This document shows positions 48,529 to 57,426 of a stretch of 64,000 nucleotides of DNA, one piece after another. Numbering within the stretch: position 1 is the first letter of the stretch; every line of letters starts with the position of its first letter. The DNA is from Acidimicrobiia bacterium (lineage in GTDB: Bacteria; Acidobacteriota; Vicinamibacteria; Vicinamibacterales; UBA2999), in assembly GCA_016871275.1 (NCBI GenBank), contig VFZG01000006.1, positions 62,001-126,000 of the forward strand, written 5' to 3'. Both the position numbers and the translations under genes were made by a program. Under the pieces are notes generated by a model. The model was not told the DNA's origin. It saw only the letters and a list, made by a program, of their open reading frames with translations, and did no database searches.

Positions 48529-49569
48529 GTGCATCCTGACCTCCAAGAAGCGATAGATTTTCACGAAGCCATTCTCGCGGAAGGCGCCAAGGCGCTCGTC
48601 GGTTACCACCAGCCCAAGATCCTGGCCAACCTCGTGCTGCTGTCGGAAATTCCGACGACCTACGACAAGAAGGAGCAGCGCCAGGTCAACTCCGGCAATC
48701 TCCTGCTGAGGGGCGTGCCCGGCGTCGGCAAGACGTTCTTCGGCGTGATTCTGGCGGCCATCAGCAACGCCAAGTTCGCCCGCATCCAGGGCCGCGCCGA
48801 CCTGCAGCCGACCGAAGTCGTCGGCTTCCAGATGATCAATCCGGCGACCGGCGAGCTGACCACGGAAATCGGCCCGCTCGCCGAAGCGGAAGTGATCCTG
48901 CTCGACGAGATCAACCGCATCCCGCTCAAATCGCAGAGCGCGTTCCTGGAGGGCCTGCAGGACCGCACCGTCACCGTCGGCAAGACCACCTACGAGCTGC
49001 CGGCGTTCAACTTCGCGATTGCGACCATGAACCCGGTCGAGCTCGGCCAGGGCACCTTCCCGCTGTCGGAAGCCGCGACCGATCGCTTCGCGATCATGGT
49101 CAACATCGGCTACCTGCCGCCCGAGGAAGAGCGCAAGCTGGTGAACTTCGACTTCAAGCAGGTGCGCCTCGGCAACCTGATGCAGAAGGAACGCATCATC
49201 CAGCTGCGATCGGCGATCACCGATCACGTGTTCCTGCACGAGCGCCTTGGCGACTACGTGCAGCGCCTGGTCGCCAACACCCGCCCCTACAACCCCGACA
49301 CCGACTGGCTCAAGCACTCGCCGTCGGAGCTGGTCGAGTCCGGCGTCGATCTCGGCGCCTCGCCGCGCGCGATCATCGTCTGGGGCCGTCTCGCCAAGGT
49401 GTGGGCGTTGATCGTCCACCGCCGCGACGAGGTCTACCCGGAAGACATCCAGGAACTCGGGAAGTACGTCCTCAGCCACCGGTTGTGGCTGGGACCGCAT
49501 GCCGCCAGCCATGGGCTCACGCAGGAAGCGGTGATCAAGGACGTCGTCGACAAAACGCCGATTCCATGA
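48529..49569 (+). CDS. MoxR-family AAA+ ATPase
   Basis: 346 aa from GTG 48529 (GGCGGA upstream). Walker A GVPGVGKT, Walker B VILLDEINR, sensor ATMNPVELGQGTFPL and arginine-containing ATDRFAIM are typical. The MoxR/DUF58/vWA operon arrangement is known as a chaperone-like system for assembling or activating periplasmic or membrane complexes; its client here is not evident. It is followed by the DUF58 gene in the same direction. Confidence 0.88.
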   Translation: MHPDLQEAIDFHEAILAEGAKALVGYHQPKILANLVLLSEIPTTYDKKEQRQVNSGNLLLRGVPGVGKTFFGVILAAISNAKFARIQGRADLQPTEVVGFQMINPATGELTTEIGPLAEAEVILLDEINRIPLKSQSAFLEGLQDRTVTVGKTTYELPAFNFAIATMNPVELGQGTFPLSEAATDRFAIMVNIGYLPPEEERKLVNFDFKQVRLGNLMQKERIIQLRSAITDHVFLHERLGDYVQRLVANTRPYNPDTDWLKHSPSELVESGVDLGASPRAIIVWGRLAKVWALIVHRRDEVYPEDIQELGKYVLSHRLWLGPHAASHGLTQEAVIKDVVDKTPIP

Positions 49570-49630
49570 GCACCCTTCGACTCGCGTGCCGCCGGCTGCG
49601 CCGGTCGCTCGCTCGCTCAGGGCTGCTGCC

Positions 49631-50575
49631 GTGAGAACACGGGAGCAGGAAGTCGAGCCGCTGATCAACCTCTCGGAGATCACGGAAGTCGAGCTGCTGA
49701 TCCTCAAGCGGATGCGGGAGTTCACGATCGGCGAGCACGCCAGCATGTTTCACGGCACGGGCTTCGACTACGTCGGCCTGCGCGACTGGCAGGCGGGCGA
49801 CCGGTTCGAGCACATCGACTGGCCGCAGTCGTCGCTCAACAACTTCAGCCCGCTGATCGTGCGCGAGTTCGAGCAGCCGACGACGTCGAGCGTGATCATG
49901 GCGGTCGATCGCTCCGCGTCGACGCGGTGCGGCGCGCACGGCAAGTCGAACGACAGGCAGGGCCTGCAGATTGCCACGCTGATCGCGCGGGCGATCGCCA
50001 CGGTCGGCATGTCGGCGGTGTTCTTCCAGGATTCGATCGGAATGATCGCCTTCGACGACGGCTTCCGGCAACTGGGCGCGGTGCGGCCGCGCATCGGCAA
50101 GGGCCAGGTGATTCACTGCCTCGACGCCTACCAGCACGGCGTCGGGCTGCAGGACATCCGCAACGTCGGCAGCCTGGGCGCCACGCTGGCCGGGTTCTCG
50201 CGCAAGACGGCGATGATCCCGGTGATCTCGGACTTCCTGTTCGACGAGGCGCCGGACATGCTGAAGGAGCTGTCGCAGGCGAACAACGTGCACGACGTAT
50301 TCATCATGATCGTCGATGCGTCGTTCGCGTTCGAGCTGCCGAAGGTCTCGGCCGGCTGGATTGAGGTCTACGACGTGGAGACCGGCCGCACGCGCATGAT
50401 GTCGCGGCGGGAGCTGGCGCGACAGAGCGAGCGCGTCACGGCGTGGCAGGACGACATCGCGCGGCAGGCCAAGGACAACGATCTCGATGTGATCCGGCTG
50501 TCGATCGATCAAGTGAAGGTCGACCTCGCGTTGGTGGAGTGGGTGGCAGAGCGGCGCCTGCGGCGCCGCAAGTAA
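49631..50575 (+). CDS. DUF58 protein (MoxR partner)
   Basis: About 314 aa from GTG 49631; longer forms begin inside a GC-rich leader. DUF58 core: GFDYVGLRDWQAGDRFEHIDWPQS, AVDRSAS near the vWA-like fold and LKELSQANNVHDVFIMIVD. It has no membrane helix. Always co-occurs with MoxR; forms part of the vWA-containing machinery. Function not defined. Confidence 0.85.
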   Translation: MRTREQEVEPLINLSEITEVELLILKRMREFTIGEHASMFHGTGFDYVGLRDWQAGDRFEHIDWPQSSLNNFSPLIVREFEQPTTSSVIMAVDRSASTRCGAHGKSNDRQGLQIATLIARAIATVGMSAVFFQDSIGMIAFDDGFRQLGAVRPRIGKGQVIHCLDAYQHGVGLQDIRNVGSLGATLAGFSRKTAMIPVISDFLFDEAPDMLKELSQANNVHDVFIMIVDASFAFELPKVSAGWIEVYDVETGRTRMMSRRELARQSERVTAWQDDIARQAKDNDLDVIRLSIDQVKVDLALVEWVAERRLRRRK

Positions 50576-50612
50576 GCGGGCAGTTGGCAGTGTGCCGGTT
50601 GCCAGTTGAGCT
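50573..50612. repeat. Heptamer-type inverted repeat GCAGTTG/CAACTGG-like
   Basis: GGCAGTTGGCAGTGTGCCGGTTGCCAGTTGAGC: GGCAGTTGGCAG faces GCCGGTTGCCAG in imperfect symmetry with 7-nt spacing. It lies right after the DUF58 stop. Confidence 0.55.
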
Positions 50613-50633
50613 GACCGTGGCTGATTGACAGTT

Positions 50634-51773
50634 ATGACCAAGCATCTTCTGACGGGCGTTTCGCTGTTGTTCTTCGGGGTCGTGCCGGTAGTGGCGCAGA
50701 CCGGAACCGACATGGTGGAGGTCGAGCCGATCAAGTGCTGGTGGCGCACCTCGGCCAGCGCGGTTCGCACCGGTGAAGCGTTCACGCTGACGCTCACCTG
50801 CGCCGTGGTCGACACCGAGGCCAACAAGGTCGTGGCCGACTTCTCGAAGCTCGATCCGACGGTGGTGACGCTGCCGCCGTTCGAGGTGCTCGGCGGCACG
50901 CACGCCGGCGACCTGGTCGTGCCGGGCCGGCGGTTCTTCCAGTACGACTACCGCCTGCGGCTGATTGCCGAGGACGCATTCGGCAACGACGTCAGCATTC
51001 CGCCGCTCGAGATTTCCTACCGCATCGAGAGCGTGGTGGCGGGCGGCAGCACGGCGCAGGGCATCGAACAGCAGTACTCGCTGCCGCGCGCGTCGGTCCG
51101 GCTGATCTCGCTGGTCCCCGACGACACCTCCGACATTCGCGAGACGCCGGCGGCGCTGTTCGAGACGATCGAGAACCGCGAGTCGCGCGCCAACCTGCTG
51201 CAGACCGTCGGGGGCATCCTGTTTGGCCTGGCCGCGGTGATCGGCGTCGTGATGCTGATCGGCATGCTGCGGCGCAGGGCGCCGAAAACCGCGACCACGG
51301 CCCTGGACCTGCCGCCGCGCACGATTCTCGGCGCGGTCGCCAGGGAACTCGACGAGGTCCGGAGCGCCAGCTGCGGCGGATGGACCCAGGAGCTGGCCGG
51401 CCGCGCGCTGGCCGCCGCCCGCATCGCCGCGGCGTACGCGCTCGGTCGCAACATCGGGCAGCGGCCCGCGGCCGGCACGACGCCGGTCGACGGCATCCTC
51501 GTCGTCCGAGCCTTCGGCAAGGGAGAAGTCTTCGTGTCGGGCGCGGCCACGGCTGCGTCGGCGTCCACCGTACCCGGCCTCGCGGATGCACTCCGCACGC
51601 TGACCGTTGCACGATACGGGCGCGGGGGAGCATTCGACTCGATGGCGGACGAAGCGCTGAACACCGCGATCCGCGTCGCGAAGGAACAACAGGCGGAGCA
51701 CTCGATTGTCAAGGAATGGGGCCGCGCGTTCGTGGCCAACCTGGCCGATCTCCGCAAGAAGGTCTGGGCGTAA
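50634..51773 (+). CDS. BatD-like exported membrane protein
   Basis: 379 aa from ATG 50634. Signal peptide (1-22), a beta-rich periplasmic part with VRTGEAFTLTLTCAV (BatD-type domain), one transmembrane helix at about 190-212, then a cytoplasmic portion. I place it by architecture and operon position rather than clear homology. In Bat systems BatD is a membrane component of the MoxR/vWA complex. Confidence 0.6.
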   Translation: MTKHLLTGVSLLFFGVVPVVAQTGTDMVEVEPIKCWWRTSASAVRTGEAFTLTLTCAVVDTEANKVVADFSKLDPTVVTLPPFEVLGGTHAGDLVVPGRRFFQYDYRLRLIAEDAFGNDVSIPPLEISYRIESVVAGGSTAQGIEQQYSLPRASVRLISLVPDDTSDIRETPAALFETIENRESRANLLQTVGGILFGLAAVIGVVMLIGMLRRRAPKTATTALDLPPRTILGAVARELDEVRSASCGGWTQELAGRALAAARIAAAYALGRNIGQRPAAGTTPVDGILVVRAFGKGEVFVSGAATAASASTVPGLADALRTLTVARYGRGGAFDSMADEALNTAIRVAKEQQAEHSIVKEWGRAFVANLADLRKKVWA

Positions 51774-52877
51774 ATGCAGTTCTTTCGCGACCTGTTCGGC
51801 ATCATCGAGGCCACGTGGGCCGAGTGGGCCGATCTGCGTCTCGAACGGCTGCTGTTCTCGGAAGGGACCACCGCGCGGCAAATCCTGCTGGCGCTGCTGG
51901 GTGGCGCGGCCATCTTCGTGGTGATTCGGTCGTTCGGCAATCGCAACCCAGGGCATTCCCGGATGGCGTTGCCGGCGCTGGTCAAGAGCCCGGGCCTGAC
52001 CCGCATCTCGATGGCGCGCCACGGCGCGTTGTTGCTCGCGCTGGCCGGGCTGCCGTTCTTCATCCTGGCGCTCGCCGATCCGCGCACCGCGCTGACGCGC
52101 TCTGAAACGACGTTCCCCGGGCGCCGCATTGCGCTGCTGATCGATGCATCGTCGAGCATGCTGTCGGCGTTGCCCTCAACCACGCTCGCCAAGGGCGCGC
52201 CGAACAACGCCGCGTTCTTCACCACCGTCGGCGCGGCGCGCTACTTCATCGAGCGGCGCATGGGCGGCAAATATCGCGACCTGATGGGCCTGGTCGAGTT
52301 CGGAGACGATGCCTACGTCATCACGCCGTTCACCACCGACTACGAGAACATCCTGCTCAGCACGACGCTGATCGGCGACTGGAACGAGTTCATGGCGTTC
52401 CCCGATCAGGGCACCGTGGTCGCCCGGGCGGTCGAACAGGCGGTGGGGTTGTTCCAGGCCTTCGACTATCTCGACGCGGCCGGCAACCTGATGGTGATCT
52501 TCACCGACGGCGCCGACGCCGACGTGCTCGAAAACGGCAAGACCGTCGACGATGTGCTCGCCGAAGCGCAGAAGGCGAAGATCCCGGTGTACCTGATCAA
52601 GATCGGCGGCAACATCCAGAACAAGCGGAGCGTGGCCGACGAGTTGTGGATTGGCGCGGTCAGGAAGACCGGCGGCGAGTTCTTCTCCGGCGCCGACGAG
52701 CCGACCATCATCCGGGCGATTCAGGCCATCGATCGTCGCGCCGCCGGCCAGATCCAGATGCGGCAATACAGTACCGAGCGGCCGCGGTACGCGCCGTTTG
52801 CGATGACCGCGGCGCTGCTGTGGTGTGCCGCGCTGGTGTTGCGTTTCACGATTCCGACGTTCCAAACATTCCCGTAG
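51774..52877 (+). CDS. BatA-like vWA membrane protein
   Basis: 367 aa. N-terminal membrane helices (about 38-55, 80-100), a vWA domain with MIDAS LLIDASSSM (DxSxS) and IFTDGADADV (Asp), and a C-terminal helix. Metal-dependent binding domain facing the periplasm or cytoplasm cannot be decided. It has 1-nt spacing to the BatD-like gene. Confidence 0.82.
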   Translation: MQFFRDLFGIIEATWAEWADLRLERLLFSEGTTARQILLALLGGAAIFVVIRSFGNRNPGHSRMALPALVKSPGLTRISMARHGALLLALAGLPFFILALADPRTALTRSETTFPGRRIALLIDASSSMLSALPSTTLAKGAPNNAAFFTTVGAARYFIERRMGGKYRDLMGLVEFGDDAYVITPFTTDYENILLSTTLIGDWNEFMAFPDQGTVVARAVEQAVGLFQAFDYLDAAGNLMVIFTDGADADVLENGKTVDDVLAEAQKAKIPVYLIKIGGNIQNKRSVADELWIGAVRKTGGEFFSGADEPTIIRAIQAIDRRAAGQIQMRQYSTERPRYAPFAMTAALLWCAALVLRFTIPTFQTFP

Positions 52878-52887
52878 GAACCGCACA

Positions 52888-53541
52888 ATGAAATCTTCTT
52901 CGTGGTTAGCACAAGCTCTCATCGCCATCCTGCTGCTCGCCGGCGGCGCCATCCTGTGGCGATCGTCCGAATACGAGCGGCGCATCGCGGCCGCCGAGCG
53001 CGACCTGGTCACGCTCAAATACGACGATGCGCTGGCGGCAGCGGCGCAGGCGGGGGGCCGGCTGGCCAACCTGATGCCGGGCTCGACGGCGGCAGCGGAC
53101 GCCAAGGCGCTCGAGTCCACGGCCGGTTACTGGCGCGGCGACTACGATCGCGCCATCGAGAATCCGGATGCCAAGCTGCTGGCGGCGAATGCGGCGTTCC
53201 GCAAGGTGCGTGAGGCCGGCGGCTCGTGGCAGGCGGTGGTCGGCCGGCTCGACGGCGTGGTGAAACAGTACGCCGAGATCGTCCGCGAGAATCCCGGGAA
53301 CAGCGAAGCGGTGTTCAACTACGAGTACGTCGTTCGCCTGCGCGCGGTGCTGGCGGCGCGCAAGCTGCAGGTGCCGCCGTTCGACGCCAGGGGCGCGGGC
53401 CTGAGCCTGCACGGCTTCGAAGGCGCGCCGCCCGAGCAGACGGACATGAAGAAGTTCAAGATGATCGTGCCGATGCGTCCGGATGAGCGTCTCGAAGCCG
53501 AGAAGGCCGGCAAGGGCACGACGAAGGTGAGAAAGGGATAG
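52888..53541 (+). CDS. Membrane-anchored helical (TPR-like) protein of the Bat operon
   Basis: 217 aa from ATG 52888 (AGGAA upstream). One N-terminal transmembrane helix (8-25) and helical repeats with alternating Ala and Leu (DDALAAAAQAGGRLAN...; IVRENPGNSEAVFNYEYVVRLRAVL). BatC-like TPR proteins occur in these operons. The end is Lys-rich and stops at the repeat. Confidence 0.6.
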   Translation: MKSSSWLAQALIAILLLAGGAILWRSSEYERRIAAAERDLVTLKYDDALAAAAQAGGRLANLMPGSTAAADAKALESTAGYWRGDYDRAIENPDAKLLAANAAFRKVREAGGSWQAVVGRLDGVVKQYAEIVRENPGNSEAVFNYEYVVRLRAVLAARKLQVPPFDARGAGLSLHGFEGAPPEQTDMKKFKMIVPMRPDERLEAEKAGKGTTKVRKG

Positions 53542-53566
53542 GGGCTTAGGGGTTCAGGGCTCAGGA
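53534..53566. repeat. GGGCTTA/GGGTTCA heptamer run
   Basis: GGGATAG, GGGCTTA, GGGGTTC, AGGGCTC in about 7-nt steps from the TAG stop to two nt before ATG 53568; AGGGCTCAGG may serve as a ribosome site. Confidence 0.6.
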
Positions 53567-53567
53567 C

Positions 53568-54656
53568 ATGCGTTTCGGCGCTCCAAGCTTTCTTCCGCTG
53601 CTGGTGCTGCCGGCTGCGCTGATGCTGCTGTGGTCCTGGCAGCTCTGGCGCCGCCGTGCCGACGCGCGCGCGTTCATGCGTCGGCGGCAGGTGCCGGTCA
53701 ACGAGCGCATCCCGTTCTTCGGTGAACTGCTGTTCTGGTTCTTCCTGGTGCTCGCCTCGGGCACGGCCATCCTGGCGCTCGCCAAGCCGCAGGCCGTCAC
53801 CTCGCTGGTCCGCACCGCCGGTGTCGATCTCGTGGTGCTCCAGGACGGGTCGGCGTCGATGCACGTGACCGACGTCAAGGGCAACCGCTGGCAGCGCTCG
53901 ATGCGCCTCCTGCGCACCCTCGGTGAAGCGCTGCGCTGGGACAACGACCGCGTCGCGCTGGCGCTGTTTGCGCACATGGCCACGCCGCAGATCCGGCTGA
54001 CCAAGGATCCGAATACCTACTTCTTCTTCCTCGATCATCTCGAGGACCGCTCGCCGTTCCGTCTGGAAGACGACGGCACGTGGGACACGAACATCGAGCG
54101 CGGCATCTACTGGGGCATGCGGTTGATCGAAAAGGACGAGGAGCTGCGCAAGACGGCGGCCCTCACCGCCAAGCTGCCGGAGGCCAACAACGCGCGCGCG
54201 TTCGTGCTGATCTCCGACGGCCAGTCATGGAGCGGCGAGGTGGCCAAGTCGCTGGCGTTGGCGAACGGCCGCGGCATTCCCGTGACGGTGGTCGGCGTCG
54301 GCACGACGGCGGGCGGGATCATTCCCGATCCCAAGCGCGAGCAGGGCCAGGCCGCGGTGCGATCGGTCTTGAACCGCGCCGAGCTGACCCGCATCGCCAC
54401 CGCAGGTGGCGGCAGGTACTACGAGATGGATCGCGAGACCGATCGCGAGATCGCCAACGCGATCATTGACACGACCCGCCGCCGCGCCGGCACCACCGGC
54501 ATCCAGGAAGGCATGCGCGACTTGTACTGGAACTTCCTGTTCGCCGGCGGCGTGTTCCTGGTGCTCGGCGTGTTGTTCCTCCGCGACCGCACGGCCCTCG
54601 CCCTGCAGCTCGCTGCCGCGTCAGCGGTGCTGATCTTCGTCCAGTCGCTGTTCTAA
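53568..54656 (+). CDS. BatB-like vWA membrane protein
   Basis: 362 aa. N-terminal helix (7-25), another at about 50-68, vWA domain with MIDAS VLQDGSASM and the second Asp in VLISDGQSW, C-terminal hydrophobic helix (LFAGGVFLVLGVLFL). With the preceding vWA protein it would form a two-vWA pair as in Bat systems. Confidence 0.82.
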   Translation: MRFGAPSFLPLLVLPAALMLLWSWQLWRRRADARAFMRRRQVPVNERIPFFGELLFWFFLVLASGTAILALAKPQAVTSLVRTAGVDLVVLQDGSASMHVTDVKGNRWQRSMRLLRTLGEALRWDNDRVALALFAHMATPQIRLTKDPNTYFFFLDHLEDRSPFRLEDDGTWDTNIERGIYWGMRLIEKDEELRKTAALTAKLPEANNARAFVLISDGQSWSGEVAKSLALANGRGIPVTVVGVGTTAGGIIPDPKREQGQAAVRSVLNRAELTRIATAGGGRYYEMDRETDREIANAIIDTTRRRAGTTGIQEGMRDLYWNFLFAGGVFLVLGVLFLRDRTALALQLAAASAVLIFVQSLF

Positions 54657-54761
54657 TACGCCTCGGAGGCGCGGAGACGCGGGGCAATTCTTGGAAAACG
54701 GTGCGCCTGGCGGCACTGGCGTTTCCTGGAATAGCTCCGTGCCTCCGTGTCTCCGTGGCCT
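54657..54761. repeat. Inverted CTCCGTG-type heptamer arms
   Basis: Left arm ACGCCTCGGAGGCGCGGAGA (about 54658-54678) and right arm GCTCCGTGCCTCCGTGTCTC (54734-54754) are opposite in orientation; the right arm has 7-nt CTCCGTG-like steps. They enclose about 55 nt. Confidence 0.65.
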
Positions 54762-54778
54762 GTCTACAGCAGCCGCGC

Positions 54779-54784
54779 TATAGT
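54779..54784 (+). promoter_or_regulatory. -10-like TATAGT six nt before the DUF1684 gene
   Basis: TATAGT ends 6 nt before GTG 54791, predicting a leaderless transcript. Confidence 0.45.
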
Positions 54785-54790
54785 GACATC

Positions 54791-55399
54791 GTGCGAGGTT
54801 GTGTATTTCTTGCGATTCTGGCGCTGAGTGCCTGCGGGTCGCAGCCGGTGGAAGAGGACTATCCCGCCAAGATTGCCGGGATCCGCGCGGCCAAGGACGA
54901 GGCGTTCAAGACCGGTCCCGATTCCCCAATCCCGGCCGACAAGAAGGCCGTGCTGTTGCCGTTGGCGTACTACCCGATCGATGAAAGCTACGCCGTCCCG
55001 GCGACGCTCGAGCCAGCGCCGGATCGCGTGCGCATCCAGGTGCCGACGTCGACCGGCAAGATCCGCGACATCGAGCGCATCGGCACGCTGAAGTTCACCG
55101 TCAAGGGCCAGCCGCTGCGGCTGACTGCCTTCATGGAGGTGACCGAGCCGCGCTCCAGCCGGCTGTTCGTGCCGTTCGCCGATCTCACCAGCGGGAAAGA
55201 AACGTATCCAGCTGGGCGTTACATGGAGCTCGACCCGACGGCGACCGGCATCTACCTGGTCGACTTCAACGTCGCCTATCACCCGTACTGCTACTACAAC
55301 GAGGACTACGACTGCCCGTTCCCGCCGAAGGAAAACCGCCTCGACACCCAGATTCGCGCGGGCGAGAAGCTGCACAAGCCGGAAGCGGCGACGCCTTGA
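54791..55399 (+). CDS. DUF1684 lipoprotein
   Basis: 202 aa from GTG 54791. Lipobox LALSAC gives a lipid-anchored protein. The rest matches DUF1684: VPFADLTSGKETYPAGRYMELD and FNVAYHPYCYYNEDYDCPFPPKENRLD, with conserved cysteines and a PPxEN end. The function of the domain is unknown. ORF extension to 54701 lacks a signal peptide. Overlaps the HAD gene as TTGA. Confidence 0.85.
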   Translation: MRGCVFLAILALSACGSQPVEEDYPAKIAGIRAAKDEAFKTGPDSPIPADKKAVLLPLAYYPIDESYAVPATLEPAPDRVRIQVPTSTGKIRDIERIGTLKFTVKGQPLRLTAFMEVTEPRSSRLFVPFADLTSGKETYPAGRYMELDPTATGIYLVDFNVAYHPYCYYNEDYDCPFPPKENRLDTQIRAGEKLHKPEAATP

Positions 55400-56094
55400 A
55401 TGCGCTGCAGGCCATCGTCTTCGACTTCGACGGCGTCATCGCCGACAGCGAACGGCTGCACCTGCGTTCGTATCAGGAGATCCTGGCGCCCGAGGGCGTG
55501 ACGATCTCCACCGAGGACTATCTCCAGAAGTATCTCGGCTATGACGATGTGGGTGTGTTCAAGGCGGTGGGCAAGGACTTCGGCCTGCCGATGGACGACC
55601 AGCGCGTCACCAATCTCATCGCCCGCAAGGGCGAGCGCTACGAGTCGCTCGCCGCGGCCGGCGAAATGCTGTTCCCCGGCGCCGCCGACTTCATCCGCTC
55701 GGCGGTCAGCGCCGGTGTGCCGATCGCGATCGCCTCAGGCGCGCTGACCCACGAGATCGAGGACGTGCTCGAGCGGGCCGGCATTCGCGCGCTCTTTCCC
55801 GTGATCGTGGGCGCCGATCAAACAGAACGAAGCAAGCCGCATCCCGACCCGTACCGGACTGCGTTCGCGCGTCTGCGCGCGCACTGCCGGCGCGATCTCG
55901 TGGCGTGGCGCTCGGTCGCGATCGAAGACTCGCACTGGGGCCTGGTGTCGGCTCGCGGGGCGGATTTGCGGTGCGTCGCGGTCACGAACACGTATCCCGC
56001 AGCCGAACTGCGCGCCGACGCCGAGCTGGTGGTGGCGGGCCTCCATGCGCTGACGCTCGACGCCCTGGACACGATGGTCGCCAGTAGCCAGTAG
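55396..56094 (+). CDS. HAD-superfamily hydrolase (phosphatase/phosphoglucomutase-like)
   Basis: 232 aa from TTG 55396. Catalytic Asp in FDFDGVIADSE, Ser/Thr in ASGALTHEIE, Lys in RSKPHPDPYR, and Asp in AIEDSHWG complete the HAD active site; the helical cap suggests beta-phosphoglucomutase-like or sugar-phosphatase activity. The last residues SSQ and the stop are encoded by the repeat (CCAGTAGCC). Confidence 0.88.
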   Translation: MNALQAIVFDFDGVIADSERLHLRSYQEILAPEGVTISTEDYLQKYLGYDDVGVFKAVGKDFGLPMDDQRVTNLIARKGERYESLAAAGEMLFPGAADFIRSAVSAGVPIAIASGALTHEIEDVLERAGIRALFPVIVGADQTERSKPHPDPYRTAFARLRAHCRRDLVAWRSVAIEDSHWGLVSARGADLRCVAVTNTYPAAELRADAELVVAGLHALTLDALDTMVASSQ

Positions 56095-56123
56095 CCGGCT
56101 ACTGGATACGGCATACTGGCTGC
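56080..56123. repeat. CCAGTAGCC palindrome element
   Basis: CCAGTAGCC (56088-56096) abuts its exact reverse complement GGCTACTGG (56097-56105), an 18-bp perfect palindrome with a further ATACTGGCTG copy at 56114-56123. The HAD stop is inside. The same 9-mer pair flanks the element at 15303-15401. Confidence 0.85.
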
Positions 56124-56124
56124 T

Positions 56125-57000
56125 GTGCCGAAGACCCTCGCTGAACAGATCGCCGACGCCGCGGATCGGCCCGGTCCGGACCTGGCGGCGCCCGCCTTCC
56201 TGGTGGCGCGCATCGAATACCCGCGCCTCGACCCGGCGCCGTATCTGAACCGGCTGGAGCACATGGGCGATGCGGCGTTCCATTTCGTCGCGAAGGATCC
56301 TGGACATGATGCGCCGCTCGGCGCCCGCATTGATGCCGTCAATCGCTTCTTGTTCGGCGAGCTGGGATTTGCCGGCAACCGCGAGCAGTTCGACGACCCG
56401 CGCAACAGCTGCCTGAACAATGTGATGGATCGGAAGAAGGGCATTCCGATCACCATCGCCCTGATATACATCGAAGTGTCGCGTCGCGCCGGCGTGCGTG
56501 CCCAGGGCATCAATTTCCCTGGACACTTCCTGGTGCGGTGCCTGCAGGATCTCCACACCGACGATCCGAACGACGGCCTGATCGTGGATCCCTTCCACGG
56601 CGGCGCGATCCTGAATGAAGCGGAGTGCCGCCGGCTGCTGCAACCGCACATGAACGAGGCCGCGTTCGAGCCGTCGCTGCTGGCCCGGGCCTCGCGCCGG
56701 CAGATCCTGGTGCGGATGCTGCTCAATCTCAAGAAGCTGTACGTGAAGATGCACTCGTTCCCGCAGGCGCGCGCCACCACCGACGCGTTGCTGGCGCTGC
56801 AGCCGGCCTCACTGGCCGATCTGCGCGACCGCGGCCTGCTCGCCTACCACATGAACGACTTCTCGCACGCCCTCCGCGACCTCGAGGAATACCTGAAGGT
56901 CGCGCGGCTGGCCGAACAAGACGACGACCAGAGGAAAGAGACCGAGCAGGTCTGGGAACACGTCAAGACGCTGCGCCGCCGGGTGGCGCAGCTGAACTGA
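56125..57000 (+). CDS. SirB1-like transglutaminase-fold/TPR protein
   Basis: 291 aa from GTG 56125. Core: NSCLNNVMDRKKGIPITIALIYIEVSRRAGV...GINFPGHFLVRC...IVDPFHGGAIL, the SirB1 family pattern with Cys, His and Asp of a transglutaminase-like fold. The C-terminal 90 residues form TPR-like helices. No enzymatic activity is established for the family. Confidence 0.85.
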   Translation: MPKTLAEQIADAADRPGPDLAAPAFLVARIEYPRLDPAPYLNRLEHMGDAAFHFVAKDPGHDAPLGARIDAVNRFLFGELGFAGNREQFDDPRNSCLNNVMDRKKGIPITIALIYIEVSRRAGVRAQGINFPGHFLVRCLQDLHTDDPNDGLIVDPFHGGAILNEAECRRLLQPHMNEAAFEPSLLARASRRQILVRMLLNLKKLYVKMHSFPQARATTDALLALQPASLADLRDRGLLAYHMNDFSHALRDLEEYLKVARLAEQDDDQRKETEQVWEHVKTLRRRVAQLN

Positions 57001-57003
57001 TCT

Positions 57004-57075
57004 CAGCCGGCGCGCGATGCCGATGGCGATCGTCCTCGCAATCCCGTGCGCAATCTCCGTCGCGATTTCCTGACC
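57004..57075. repeat. 12-nt degenerate tandem repeat
   Basis: On the minus strand five to six units of the GCGNNNGNNATT type (GCGACGGAGATT, GCGCACGGGATT, GCGAGGACGATC, GCCATCGGCATC) follow each other in 12-nt steps. One minus frame reads ATEI-AHGI-ARTI-AIGI-ARRL. It fills the gap between convergent genes. Confidence 0.6.
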
Positions 57076-57092
57076 CATTTGCTCGTTCCTCG

Positions 57093-57344
57093 TCACCGTC
57101 CGTGTCGCGTGTTGAACTCCTGGCAGGGTCGCTGTAGCCGGAACAGATCGACAAGGCGATTGCGCGCGACCTGGAACAGCCAGCCGCTGACGTGATCGAT
57201 CGGCATCAGCTTGCGGTTCGCCTCGACCAGCTCGAAGAAGACCTCCTGGGCAATGTCCTCGACGTCCTCGGCGTGCGGCACCCGCCGGCGCACGAAGTTC
57301 AGCAGGCGCTCGCGCGCACGCTCGACGATCTCGGCGATGTCCAT
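57093..57344 (-). pseudogene. Truncated sigma-70-family (ECF) sigma factor
   Basis: About 84 aa from ATG 57344 (longer start 57443 is possible). It contains a complete region 2: ERLLNFVRRRVPHAEDVEDIAQEVFFELVEANRKL and HVSGWLFQVARNRLVDLFR. It stops 14 residues later, and no region 4 appears in any frame before the convergent gene. Normal ECF factors are 160-200 aa. Hence a region-2-only remnant, or a functional single-domain protein; the former is more likely. Confidence 0.7.
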
Positions 57345-57412
57345 CAGCGCCTGGTGTGGCTCCCATTCCTGAAGAGGATTGACTGGGGCAGAAATTGCAC
57401 CACAACCTGCAA

Positions 57413-57418
57413 TAAGAT
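57413..57418 (+). promoter_or_regulatory. -10-like TAAGAT before the hydrolase
   Basis: TAAGAT, 8 nt before ATG 57427; no -35 at 16-18 nt (a TTGACT at 57379 is too far). Confidence 0.3.
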
Positions 57419-57426
57419 TCCTTGCG

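Noticed and set aside
48277-49746. N-terminal extension of the cytochrome c/copper gene through the MoxR gene
   Set aside because: The signal peptide and a strong ribosome site fix the start at 48276; the extension is the complement of moxR.
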